A DNA stretch of 64,000 nt from Trichoplax adhaerens (taxonomy: Eukaryota; Placozoa; Uniplacotomia; Trichoplacea; Trichoplacidae): positions 458,860 through 522,859 of the forward strand of contig NW_002060944.1 in the NCBI RefSeq assembly GCF_000150275.1. The letters are read 5' to 3'. Position 1 is the first letter of the stretch. Every line of letters begins with the position of its first letter. The notes below the pieces were generated by a model. It did no database searches, was not told the DNA's origin, and saw only the letters and a program-made list of their open reading frames with translations. Below, piece by piece: positions 30,051 through 41,789 of this stretch. A program made the position numbers and the translations under genes.

Positions 30051-30822
30051 GTAACGAATTCTATGCTTTGCCTAATACTCGTACACCTATTATACTGTAG
30101 TATGTAAAATTATATAGGATCTATAGGATTAGTAGAACATTCCATTGATACTAATGAGTCGCTCAATATTACTTAATCAATCTACTTATATGACTATTTG
30201 GTGCTTCAATATTGTCTAGCTACGAGATCGATCAATAATCAACCTCCAGGTAGCAAGTAAGATGATGGCGGTCATCATCGTTTTCTCTTCTTTGCCCCTT
30301 GGAGCCTCTGCGATGATTACAGTGTATACTACTGCATAATGTAAAAATTGCAAGTTTACTTTACAGTACAACTATATCAAATTAATCTCGTACTATACAG
30401 TACATTGTGAAGTATACAGTTAAATTCTCTAGATCGACGCCGTGTTTAATAAGGGACTGCTACCTGCTCACTGCTCAGCCATGGTTTACTCAATATTGAT
30501 AGTTATTAATTACTAGTGCAATCAGTTATTGATAAACTAAGCTAAATGAAGTCTCATCCGGTGCTAGAAACACTGTTGTTGTCTGTGGTCTAGCTAGTAA
30601 TTATCGGATTACATATTTCCTGAGTCCGGTATTGTCGCCAATGTTGCACACTTGTAACAACAAGTCCATGACTCAGCTCAGCTAAAGCAAAACTCGTCAA
30701 TGACCGTGAATAATCTTGTTTCAGTATTAGAGTTGACCTAGTTAGTATTCCTAGATGGAATCCAATGATCCAACGTATTATTCAGAGTAGTAAGTACTGA
30801 CGACTTATCCTAGGCTAGTTGG

Positions 30823-31698
30823 ATGATTTCTATGGCACAACCTGAAGATTTGATATTATCCGATGTCTATTTATCCAGCTACAACCAAACTCAAGCTCTG
30901 CAACCTCATCAGTCTGCAAGACAATGTCGTTAAAATGATAAGATAACTCGATTCGCTTATCGGACTAGAAGCGAGCAAGAAGAGGAGGATGATGATGATC
31001 GATCAGACATGAATTTCGATAGCGATGGAGATATGCAGTTGCAGTGCAGAAAAATAAACAAGAAGAGCTTTGCAAGATCGGTGCTCATACGACACTGCAT
31101 GGCCACACCTTTACAGCAAGTGGGTTTACAAGTTTGAAGAGGGGCTCTACTAATGTGTGATTTTATACTTCATCATGTTCGGCTATTTCGAGAACGTTAT
31201 TGTTTAGAATTAGGAGCAGTTGTTGGCCTAGCGAGTCTAATAGTAGCGCCCTATGCAAAACGCGTTTATGCAACTGATATTGGTGACGATATTCTAAAAA
31301 ATTGCTACCTCAATCTTAACTACAATGAACATTTACTTGCCAATAGATCAATTTATGATATCATTCGAGTTCGAGAATTAAATTGGCTAGATGGTATACC
31401 GAAACTAGATTCTAATAGTGCAGCCGGTACAATAAACGCTCAATTTTCGTGGCTAAAGGATGATCTTCTCGAATTGTATGATTGTGTCGATACGATAATC
31501 GCGTGCGATGTTATTTATGATGATAACCAAACAAGTGCATTATTAACATTAATCAAAGACATACTAACGCTAAGGAATTCAAAAAATAGTAGGAAACTGT
31601 TTATGTAGCTATGGAAAAAAGAATTAATTTTACTTTAATAGATTTAGAGGAAACTGCACCAGCTTATAATCATTTCCTCAGCAGCTTGAATGAGCTGA
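30823..31698 (+). pseudogene. METTL22 pseudogene (duplicated copy)
   Basis: Near-identical, collinear copy of the intact METTL22 at 43390-44385, including about 600 bases of its upstream sequence. It is disabled by TAT-to-TAA at codon 37 (30931-30933), TGG-to-TGA at codon 105 (31135-31137) and a one-base deletion near 31592 (AGGAAACTG against AGAAAAACTG). The first motif of the methyltransferase fold reads LELGAVVGLASL where the intact copy has LELGAGVGLASL, which would also harm SAM binding. The copy stops at about 31698, so the last 50 or so codons are missing, and the sequence continues as copine exon 12 remnant. Both copies lack introns and share flanks, so this copy arose by DNA duplication rather than retrotransposition. 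Confidence 0.92.
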
Positions 31699-32280
31699 AA
31701 ATAGAATAACTTCTGTGATCATTTTAGAAATCGCACGCTCATTAGTAAATTATATAGAAAGATTCCAATTGCAATTATTCCTAAATTCCGATAAATAGTT
31801 TATCGTATATGACTGGCTGACGAGTATAGTTCATTCCCATCACTATCAGAGTAGATCCTATAAATCTCTTACTTATAATGTCTTTGCCATATTGTTACAG
31901 TATGTTAATATGGACTGTATTTTACTAACCTTCTGATGATTGAATTATTTTTAGAAATATTTCATATTGTTATTACTAACTGACGGCGCAATAGTTATTA
32001 CAGGAGGTAAAAACACGATTGTGAAATCTTCTGCTATTGTTTGCTTGAAGATTACTCCTTTAAGAAAGACGATGAATGCATCATTAGCTAACATAACTGA
32101 TTACTCTGCTATACTACCCACATCAGTATAAAATGTACGCCACGATTGTCATAATTATAATCAGAGCAATTGATATAAATAAAGCATTTGTATATTGAAC
32201 ACTTGAATGTATATTAGAATAATATTAGATAAATACTAGATAGCATTGTAAACTTGTGCATAATCTAAAGGGGATTTCGT
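31693..32280 (+). pseudogene. Copine pseudogene fragment (exon 12 end to exon 13, plus 3' flank)
   Basis: Starts inside copine exon 12 (CTGAAAATAGAATAACTTCTGT against CTGAAGATGGAACAGCATCTGT), runs through a diverged intron 12, and includes the splice acceptor and start of exon 13 (31955 on: TATTTCATATTGTTATTACTAACTGACGGCGCAAT, encoding a LLLLTDGAI remnant). It then degenerates and passes to sequence like the copine 3' flank (32150-32275). Clearly older than the METTL22 copy by its divergence. No coding capacity. Confidence 0.85.
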
Positions 32281-32652
32281 TCTATTGCAATCACCTGTCC
32301 CAATAAAGTGCTCAATTTATTAAACTGACATCGACAAACTACCTTTAGGAGGGCTCAAAGCTAGAATAGACAATGATAGCATCCATAATCCTGTATAAGT
32401 ACAAATGCAGACTAAGCTGACTTCCTTGTACACTATACAGCAAACAGATTCATTCGAAATTAGCTAAAGTTCTAAATCGAATTGAGAGCACCAACATTGT
32501 TAATGATTTGATATCAAATATACCATCTGCCAATCACTAGACTATCAAGCGCGATTTTAGCTAATTCCATGCTAGCCTAATACTTGTACTCCTGTTATAG
32601 TATGTACAGTATATTTATATATTGCGTCCTTATGACGTGCTGCCATAATTAA

Positions 32653-33636
32653 GACTATTATAATACAACTATTAAGCCAGTATTAGTCGACTATCATACA
32701 GTTTGTTCGCGTAAGTACCGTAATCTACTGCTTCTGTTCTATTAATTTCTAGCTTACGTTTAATAGTATGCGCATATCATGCCAATGAAGTGGCAATATC
32801 GGGACTAAATTTATTATCCTGTAATTTCTACTTAGCTACTGCTTCCAATTCAAAATATGAATATAAATCCTCCACGTTACTAAATCACTTTGCATAATCC
32901 ATGTATTCTATCGTTAAATGCGTAGATATCTCAAAATGCTTATACAAACATGTATCAATTATTATATAATTATTATTGCATACGAACTTTCCGGGGCCTC
33001 TAGAGTATTTCCCGTCACCCCGGTAGAATCTACTAAAAGTAAATCAAAATATCATCGTAAAACGATTGCAATACGTGACGTCAATATTATCTCGAAATAA
33101 TCACTTACACAAAGATTACGATCTAACATATCATCAAAAGTATTCTTTTACAATTTTCAATCCTAATTTTATTATGAGCTTGTATTACAATCATACAGTA
33201 TGTAGAAATGCTAGATAGTTAAACTACTACTGATAATATTTAGATGAGTAACCTTTAATAAGAAAATGGGTACTATTTTCATAATCGATCTCTACACGAT
33301 AATTTTAAGTTCTGGAGCTATACTAACAACTTTATTAATGCTATTAAAGATATAAATACGTATTATTAAACGCAAAGGTAGCACTTCTATAATTTCATTC
33401 ATTGTTTGTTTTATTTTACAGTTCCCAACTTAACGGCATTTCCAACTGGATTCAGATATCCAATATTCTTTGTTCCAACAGTAGCAGCATCGCCTTCACT
33501 TTGTGGTTGGCTTATTGGTACTGTAGTTGGAAGTGCTATATTATTTATTGTGGCTGTTGTAATTTTGACTGTTAGGCGCTATCGTTAGCGTAGCTATGTA
33601 GCACGATAGTAACAACAATACAGAGTTCTTTGAACC
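32653..33636 (+). pseudogene. Partial copy of the CUB membrane-protein gene
   Basis: Two 3' exons of the gene at 36792-40081 are recognisable. The penultimate exon remnant (32653-32710) encodes YYNTTIKPVLVDYHTVCS and keeps its GTAAGT donor; its 5' part is replaced by unrelated sequence. The last exon (33422-) encodes FPTGFRYPIFFVPTVAASPS, then a membrane segment GWLIGTVVGSAILFIVAVVI and a basic RRYR end. Here TAG replaces TGG, so the cytoplasmic tail is cut to four residues, with a second TAG seven codons later. Signal peptide and CUB exons are not present upstream. The 3' flank (33640-33950) still matches 40082-40450. Most likely a truncated duplicate. Confidence 0.8.
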
Positions 33637-33949
33637 GTTTATAACATTTATAGAAAATGTAATTCTACACATTACTAGCATACCTCCATTTCAATCGAAA
33701 TAACATGGTACCATATAAAGACTGTGTTACACTTGTAGCTTATCCTAAAAGTGGTCATTCTAAGTTGGATTTTAAAATCTAGGTGTGTTATAAATCGATA
33801 CTTGTATCGGCAAAACATTAAATTTATAACAAAAAACATAAGATTATGAGTCTACTGTCAAGTTTATCCTCACCGACAATAAGAAATTGTCAGTGAGGAA
33901 TAGTAACCACTAGTCTCTCTTTAGAAAAACTGAACCCAAACTTTACTGA

Positions 33950-35170
33950 CAATAACGATTGTAATAACTGGTAAAGATTTTAGGTATAATGTTAAATGAT
34001 CCCACCGAACACCTGTTGCGTCTAATTTTAAACATCATTATGTGGAAATCAGCATTTATTTGCATGCTATAACACTTTATATTAAAAATTTTAACGTAAG
34101 CGGGCTCTTTTTCTACGTTCAAAGCAAATAGGATAAGACGAAATGGCTGTTGTAATTCTTCATGATATTTCGGTACAACCATGCGGAACTTGCATTACTG
34201 AAATACTCCAGTAGATCAGTTAGATTAAATATTTCGGTACAGTAGCTTAACTATGCCGTTTGTCGTACCCAAAAGTTATACCTATTCTGAATATAGAATT
34301 ACAATAGTGCCAATATTCATCCTCATAATATCCTTTAATCTTTCTTAATAGCTTTCCAACATGCCAAATTAGTTTACTTTTAAACGTCTCATTTTGATAT
34401 TGTTTCACATATACAATTACTTTTTCCGCATTAAAAACTGTTAGTTGCATGCCACTCCTATGATTTATCTAATTATCGTTGTGACAGGCTCACTACCAGT
34501 ACCACAATAGCGTTCATTTTTCCTTACAAACGCATCGCTATACAATGATTTTAGGATTATATAGTGTAAAATTCACAATGCACTTATTTTAATTAGTTCA
34601 GATCAATTGATACAGATACAATTAACAGTTCTAGTTTATAATAGTGATTTAATTAGCATTATTTTAATTGTTCGATTGAACCAATCTGTATTGAGCATTC
34701 CATTGTGATACTGCTAAATGTAAACCATATAACTAAATCAAAGTGATGTAGATGTAAAATCAATTTGACCCCTAAGTTTTATATGAACTCATAGTTATAA
34801 ATAGTCTTTCTTGGCCAGAAATCAGGCAGTTTTTGCAAACAATATTAATAACTTACATATTTTGAATGCAATAGATTTTCTGTCTACGCGCATTACAGTA
34901 GGAAGAGCGCATGCCAGAAAATATATTATCGTGGAATTTTTAACAATAAGTACACAAAGTATTAAAAGCTTGGCTTATTCAGCAGACACAGCAATCGATT
35001 TAAATAGAGAGCTAGAAGACTATTTAAAAGAGTCGATTATTCTTAGTGTTCTTAAATTTGGATTAAATTAAATTAATCTAAGCTTCGTCTGGATTAAAAG
35101 TAGCCATAAAGATACGTAAGAAGTGCTAACTCCAAGACAACGTTAGCGTAAATTTAGTAATTTGCAATTA
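33950..35170. repeat. Segmental duplication block, copy 2
   Basis: Counterpart of 28340-29720 with the same ordered landmarks. It directly follows the partial CUB copy, so it marks another junction of the mosaic. It has an extra piece around 34440-34510. Confidence 0.75.
34824..35071 (+). pseudogene. Orphan terminal exon-like frame, unknown family
   Basis: After a TCTTGGCCAG acceptor-like site the frame reads about 80 codons to a TAA at 35069-35071: NQAVFANNINNLHILNAIDF, RAHARKYIIVEFLT, QSIKSLAYSADTAIDLNREL and KESIILSVLKFGLN. The matching stretch in copy 1 (29378-29640) keeps the acceptor (GGTCAG) and much of the protein sequence but has indels that break the frame (stop after LQIRL). Amino-acid-level similarity suggests a former last exon of a real gene, helical in character. 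I do not recognise the family, and no upstream exon is evident, so it is treated as a gene remnant. Confidence 0.35.
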
Positions 35171-35849
35171 TCGTATAAAGTTTAGCCCTTTCTCTAGCAG
35201 TAAAAGTATTTCCAAAATCAGTACTGTAATTGTCGTCGAAAGACTAAAAAAATATCGGCTATTTGAAGATTAAAGCTATCATCATCATCATTCGTAATTA
35301 AAATATTTAAGTATTGGTTTCATACTTCAGTACTTCCAATAACTAAGAGTAAATTTTCAACCTCGAGGATAACTACTCAAGTAAATAATCAATTCAGTCT
35401 AATTGCTGTATTAATCCTAACTATTATCTAATCTTTACATGAATTTGATATTTTGCTTTCGGGTTTGTTTCTTTATACAATTAAGAGAGAATATTCAACC
35501 TAAACAGTAACCGCTTCTTGCAACTAGTCAATTTCGTCTTATCATTGTAGTTGCTCGCCCAAAATATAGTTCAACAACTTAATGTGACTATCGATTTTTA
35601 AATTTCTTTCTTCAAATATAACAAGTGAACGTGTAACTTAAAGAATGATATACTTCATGATACTGATCAGTTCATTCTTATCACTGTAGTTATATACGCC
35701 AGTCTAATTTGTTTCTGTTGGCGATACTAAGGTTGTTCGCGTATTAAACGTAAATATGAAACCATCACATATGGAGCTTGCTAATTTAACTTAAAGTTTC
35801 ATAATAATTATATTACCACGATAGTATCGATTCAAATATTACTTTATGC
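35171..35849. other. Intergenic, no gene seen
   Basis: AT-rich, no credible exon. Confidence 0.4.
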
Positions 35850-36690
35850 TACTTGCGCTAAATTTTTTATATAGTTAGTTGCGAAAACCTTATCTTTGGT
35901 TTTACCATAGTATAGCTTTGTTACTTCACGACGGCCATTTGGCTTAAAGTAGCAATGATCTACTATTTATATTATTGTGACCTAACATATTTGAAAATTT
36001 CTATTTTGACCAGAGAATACGTATATTTCAATGTATTCAATATATTCTGAATTACCAAGTAGAAGTTAAGAAATTTAAACTAGCTAATTCGTTTTGGGTA
36101 TTATTATAGTATAGTCAATACTATTCCGATAAGGATAATTAATAGGCACTGCTAGCATTTTGATTTACTACAGCTATACACTTACGGCTAAAGGTGCAAT
36201 ACGATGCACTTATAATTTATCAATTTAAAACAGTACTCAAAGTAGATAGTAATAACGTTACGATTATTTTACTGAGATTCATGACAATAGCACGGCAGTA
36301 CCGATCCTCCTCACCTTAAGTATTAAATGTTATCGACCTCGTTAAACTTTATAATTTATAGATACTTTTTCTTCGTTTAGGCTATTTGTGCTAAATTTTT
36401 CATTTACGTAGCTAAACTTTATCGTTAGTCTTGCCATACTAGAGCTTTGTTACTGTATGGCAGCTATTCCACTTAAAGTAGCAATGATTAATTATCTACA
36501 TTATTGTTGTCTAACATCTTTGGGAACTTCTGTTTTGACCTATGAATAAATTTCAATTAATTTCAATTTATAGTACTGAAAATGTAATGCGACACATTGA
36601 TAACTTATCAACTTATTAAAAATTGTATTCATAGAAAATAATATGTAATCTTGTGATTACTTTACTCAGAACCATGATAAAGGGAAAAAA
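35850..36690. repeat. Diverged tandem duplication upstream of the CUB gene
   Basis: Segment 35855-36300 and segment 36385-36690 share ordered words: GCTAAATTTTT, TATCnTTnGTnTTnCCATA, TAGnGCTTTGTTACT, CTTAAAGTAGCAATGAT, TTTTGACC and ATTnTTTTACTnAGA. Offset is about 380-540 bases because of internal deletions. It could carry regulatory sequence of the CUB gene but no specific site is identified. Confidence 0.55.
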
Positions 36691-36791
36691 TTACCGTAGC
36701 TATGATTTATGTTAGCGATTTTACGGAATAAATTAATAAAAATTATCTATCTATTGATAGGTTTGTATACGTTGAAGTTTCGTTAAGAGCA

Positions 36792-39700
36792 ATGGCAGTT
36801 ACACTTCCTCTCTTAGTCCTGTTCGTACTCTTTTCCAATGCTAATGGTAAGTATTATCAACTTATAGCTTCAATTATTACTAAAACTTTACTTCACTTTT
36901 TAGTTATATTAATTTCTTATTTCTTTTGATATAGCGGCATGCAATAAGAGTTTTACCTTAAGCAGTGATACTTTCGCTACCGAAAACTTTCCAAACCGCA
37001 ATTTTACCGGATATTGCCATTACCAAATTAAACTTCCTTTTCGCCGTGCAATTGATTTACAATGGCTAGCATTTGATGTTGGATCTCCTAAAGTAAACAG
37101 CAAATGTCCTGATAATTATGTAACAGTCTCTGATGGCGCTTTTCCACAAATTCAACACACGTATACATTTTGTGGTAAACAGCCACAAAATATAACTTCG
37201 AAAACTAATATTCTTTCAATCATCTTATATGTTAATTCCAATTGTTCCCATCAAGGTTTTCGCGTAAAATATACATCACGTAAGTTATACTTGTATCCAT
37301 AAAATCTTTTATGCTAGAAAAAAGAGCTAAAATAGTATACTGTGTAAGATATAGAAGAAGGATTGAATCTGTTTTACGTTTCGTTTTCTTCACTGCCAGA
37401 ACGGCGATATTGGAAAAATTATTACGATTTTGGAGTGTAAATACTCAACACACTAGTTACTATATTCTTTAAGAACAGATTTGAGCAATTTGAATCTACT
37501 TTCACCAGAGTTCTATTACATGAAAACTCATCAACTAATTTTTTAGGAATTGAGTTAAGCACGTTTACTCCAAATGTAAAAGTGGCATGAAATTATATGA
37601 TGGAAGCTATAATGTTTCTGAAAATCAAGTTTATAAGTTTTGTGCGTATATTAAATCTCCACCATCATTTACATCCAGTTCAAATATGGTTTCTATCAGT
37701 TTTTATGACAACCACAACAGTGGTGGAAATCTAGTTTTCGCATTTTCATACCAAGCAGGTAAGTTAAATGTAGTAACCTCAATGATGTCTGCTAATATTC
37801 TAACAAAGGAATGTAGGCGACAAATAAAGAATATATCAATCATGATGCAGAGTTCATTTTAGAGAAGAATTAGCGATGCATTTAATACAATACCATGCAA
37901 ATAGTATAGTTACATCACTGAAAATATATTTTTTACGAAGTATCTTTTGCATGACTGTTGTAACATAGTTTCCATAAGATCATTTATCTAGAAACGTTTT
38001 TAATATTAATTTATCTATGCTGTCACGGATATTTCAATAGATAATCGCATAATTATATGATATTATTCGTGAACTGATAGTTAGTGTCTATATAGCCTTG
38101 CTATAAATTGGCTGACTTTTGAATAATGTTTGGATTTAGTTTTGTTAACGAGAAACCAGTTTTGTTAGTGTTCCTCCCGACAATAGTTTATCGTCAATAT
38201 TTGGAGTATTACTGTAGGTAGATATTAGGGAGGAAAAAACTTCGATAGCAGACTCATATTTTCTTAAGCTGTCAATGATAGTTGAATTTTTTCTTGTTAC
38301 AAAGTTATATTTATAACAATATTATAAAAGTATCCTAACTGAATTATAAATTCATTATATAAATAGTAATGATATTGAATATTGATCATAAACTAAATTT
38401 TGTCGATATTGCAAGAGGGAGCATAAAGTACTCATTTCTCTATTTGTTTATAACAGTTCCTCGAAAATCCTGCAATTACACTATGAAAACCCTAACAGGA
38501 TCGATATCGATACCTTCTACGCCTAACTATAACAACTCTAATCTGACTTGTGTTACACTGCTGGAACCTCCCGCCGCCAAGTATCTTATTCTACAATGGA
38601 ATAGCATCGGGGAAAATTTTAGAGATCCTCAAAAGTGTGATGATTTTGTGGAAGTTTATCTTAGAAACATCAGTTCTAGTACTTTATATACCAAACTTTG
38701 CAATGCGACTCGAGGTACCACAATTTCTATTAAAAATCTAGATAAGAAGATTTTCGTACGCTATGTCACCAAAAATTATAATAGCAGGAAACAATTCAAT
38801 TTGAGGTATTATGGAGGTAAATATAAATATTAACTTATCATACCTTTCAACTAATACGCAAGAAAATAGCCTGCATCAGTATTAAAATGCTTTATTATGC
38901 TTTTTGCACGAAAATTATTTCCTTAAATGCTAATTAACCCAATTCTTTTAGTTATCTGTTTCAAGCTACTTGAATCTAATTTTGAAACTTTCTACTTTTT
39001 TTTATTTTAGTTTCAAAATCTCAAGTTTCATTTACAATCCGTCAACCTGTCCCAGGTGTTCCGTGGTGCTTCCGCACATTAGTCTATTATAATACAACTA
39101 TTAAGCCAGTATTGGTCGACATTCACACATTTTGTTCGTGTAAGTACCGTAATCTATGACTTCTATTCAATTAATTACAAACTTATACTTAGTAACTTAC
39201 TTGCATCATATCAATGAAGTAACAAATTCGAAGCTAAATTCATTATCGCGTTATCTCTACTTACCTAGTGCTTGCAATTAAAAAGTTAGTATAAATTCTC
39301 CTTGCTTCCAAATTACTGTATGTAATCCATTTAATTTATTGCTATATAAGTAGATATCTCAAAATGGTAGTAAAGATATGTAGCAATTATAGATACTATT
39401 ACATACAAACTACCTGGGCTATCTCGACTAGTTCCCGTCACCTAGTGGAAACTACTAATAGTAGAATAACATCATTATGAAATGACTGCAATACGTGACG
39501 TTAATATCGTCTCGAAATAGTCACTTGCGCAAGCTTTCTATCTAACATGTCATTGAAAATTATTCTGTTACAATCTTTTAATCTAAAGCTCATTTTGGGT
39601 CTGTGCTACGATCAGACAATCGTATGCTGAATGATTATGTAGTTCGAATATATACTGATAGCATTTAGATGAGTATCCTTTAATAAATAAATATACACTC

Positions 39701-40081
39701 ATATAATTTCAATAATCTTGATACCATAATTTTATGTTCGTGTGGTATATTAACAACTTTATTTATGGTGTTATTCGTTATATTCAATGTTTTCTACGAT
39801 ATGAATATTGATAAATATTATAATAATTCCTGAATAATTTCACTCTATGTTTGTTTCACATCACAGCTCCCAGCTCATCACCAACCGGATTCCAATTTCC
39901 AACATTCTTTATTCCAACAATTATTATTCCGACTTTCGCACCATCGCCTACAACTTCTGGTTGGGTATATGGTGGTGCCTCAGCTGGTGTATTAGTCATT
40001 TTGGCCTTTTTAAGTCTGATGTTTAGGCAATATCGTTGGCGCTATTTAGTACGAGAGCAACAACAGTATCGAACTCTTTAA
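36792..40081 (+). CDS. CUB-domain type I membrane protein
   Basis: Cell-surface protein with a signal peptide, extracellular CUB modules, one membrane span and a short basic tail. Exons: 36792-36846 (MAVTLPLLVLFVLFSNANG, signal), 36935-37279 (CUB1: NFTGYCHYQIKLPF, CPDNYVTVSDGAFP, SHQGFRVKYTS), 37547-37758 (part of CUB2: CKSGMKLYDGS, SSSNMVSISFYDN), 38457-38816 (CUB3-like: CNYTMKTLTGSISIPSTPNY, KCDDFVEVY), 39011-39139, and 39867-40081 (Pro/Thr-rich stalk, GVLVILAFLSLMF span, tail RWRYLVREQQQYRTL). Every junction is phase 1, typical of shuffled extracellular modules. The CUB2 exon is 212 bases, one short of the 213 needed, and its 5' half is not found, so it is likely broken or skipped. Skipping leaves one continuous frame of 367 residues. 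Ligand and function unknown; CUB domains usually bind proteins or glycans. Confidence 0.75.
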
Positions 40082-41269
40082 GTTGCGCTTATGGACGTAG
40101 TTTTACACCGTTTCTAACTTTTCTTAAATATAATTCTACATGTTATAAACATATGCCTGTTTCAATAGATCATTTTCCTCTTACATCAAAATAGCAATTT
40201 ACTGTATTTAGTCTGTTCAATATTATGCTTGTAGTTTATCTTGAATGTAGGCATTTGAAGTTGAATTTTCAGTATCTAGGTGTGTTATAAATCGACGTTT
40301 ACGACGGCGAAAATATTAAAATTACAATAGAAAACTGCAACATACTGTATCTGCTATCAGATTAGTCCTCCATGAAAATCTTCTAGCATCAAGAAGAACA
40401 GAGCCACTGGTCTCTCTTTGGATAAAACTGAACCCAAAGTTTGTTCAAAAGTGGTTCAATTTGTGGCAAACCTAAATAAAACATTAGTTATCAGTACATA
40501 GATGAATAAGTGATTCATAATAATATAAAACTATGCAGTTATCTATTAAAAATATTTAAAATGTCATAGTAGCAACATCTACAACACAATCCTAGTTACG
40601 CGCGCGTACGTAATGCTATGAAAACTATACTAATATAGAATATCATGTTTAGTTATTAACAGTACCTTACAGTCTTGACTATTTGCAATGAATCATTGCT
40701 ATTACATAATATATGATGGCTTATGTTGTATCTAATTTTATTCGTATAATCTTGTTTTCTGTATTAGTTCTATCTCTATCACAGTAAATACTAGCGATTT
40801 CTGACTCAGATTAAGTTGCATTAGTTGCAATGCTTGTAATCTTAACACGGTACTTTGCGACAGCTTACTTGTTACCCTTTAGTAAATACGACATCGGGAG
40901 CAAATTATGATTATAATCTACAATAAAACGTCCATTTTCTCTATAGCCTTGAAGTAATTCTCTAAATGATGACAAATTACGCTATAGCGGATACATCAAG
41001 CCCTCGATCCCAACATCCATTTATATGGCACAAAATTTACCCATTACTTGGGTACTTTTAGTTCATGAGCTATCAATTTTCTACGATTACTTCCAATGCC
41101 TATCAAATGATTCTAGAGCTATAATATTATTTCACTAACGCTGATTTCATAGTTAAATTGAACTCTAGTAGATGTTTGATGTTAATTGCTGAGAGCATCT
41201 CTGGCACATAATGACATACAGACTATTTGGTATTACTATTTTGGAAGTATATGATTGTATTTCGATTCT
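40082..41269. other. CUB gene 3' flank and spacer
   Basis: The first 370 bases match the flank of the partial CUB copy (for example TCTCTCTTTGGATAAAACTG at 40410 against TCTCTCTTTAGAAAAACTG at 33910). The remainder shows nothing. Confidence 0.5.
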
Positions 41270-41460
41270 AGAATACTGACCAGAATAAACATCATTGTCA
41301 GTGATTATTGTGGGACTAGAAATGCTAACTTTAATACGTTGAAAGAATGCCTATGATATAGCCCTTTGCAGATTCATTTTCCTACCAATTTTGCCATGAT
41401 GTAAATTCTGCTGCTACTGCTACTGAAAATAGAATAGCTTCTGTATTTATTACATGGCGT
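41270..41460 (+). pseudogene. Rearranged copine remnant (exon 13 piece before exon 12 piece)
   Basis: TTGTCAGTGATTATTGTGGG and ACTTTAATACGTTGAAAG (41295-41348) match copine exon 13 ([17 protein letters not shown] region). Immediately after, GATTCATTTTCCTACCAATTT and TGCTGCTACTGCTACTGAAA (41370-41455) match exon 12 (FYFPTNFAP through AANAAED). The order is the reverse of the gene. Both pieces are on the plus strand and heavily decayed. Sequence like the copine 3' flank follows at 41930. Confidence 0.75.
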
Positions 41461-41789
41461 TATTGTACAGAGATTTAGCTTTAACTACGTGTGTAACAAT
41501 ATTATTTCTTAATCACAATTTTAATTAATAATATAATCATCATTTCTTAATCTTAATCATTATTTCTTCCTTGATTTCAATTTTGAAACTTTCGATTTTG
41601 ACATACATTCTATGGCAGATTTCGATGAACTGCTGAAATCGACGTATGTTAAGGTTGCGCCATTTTGAGATACAGTTTGCACACGAGAATAGTTTCAATC
41701 TTTCTTGATTAGAATTACCGCTATATATTTACACTAATCTACGTATACGACTTGAACGGCTTTAAACCACTTGATATAAAAATAAATAA

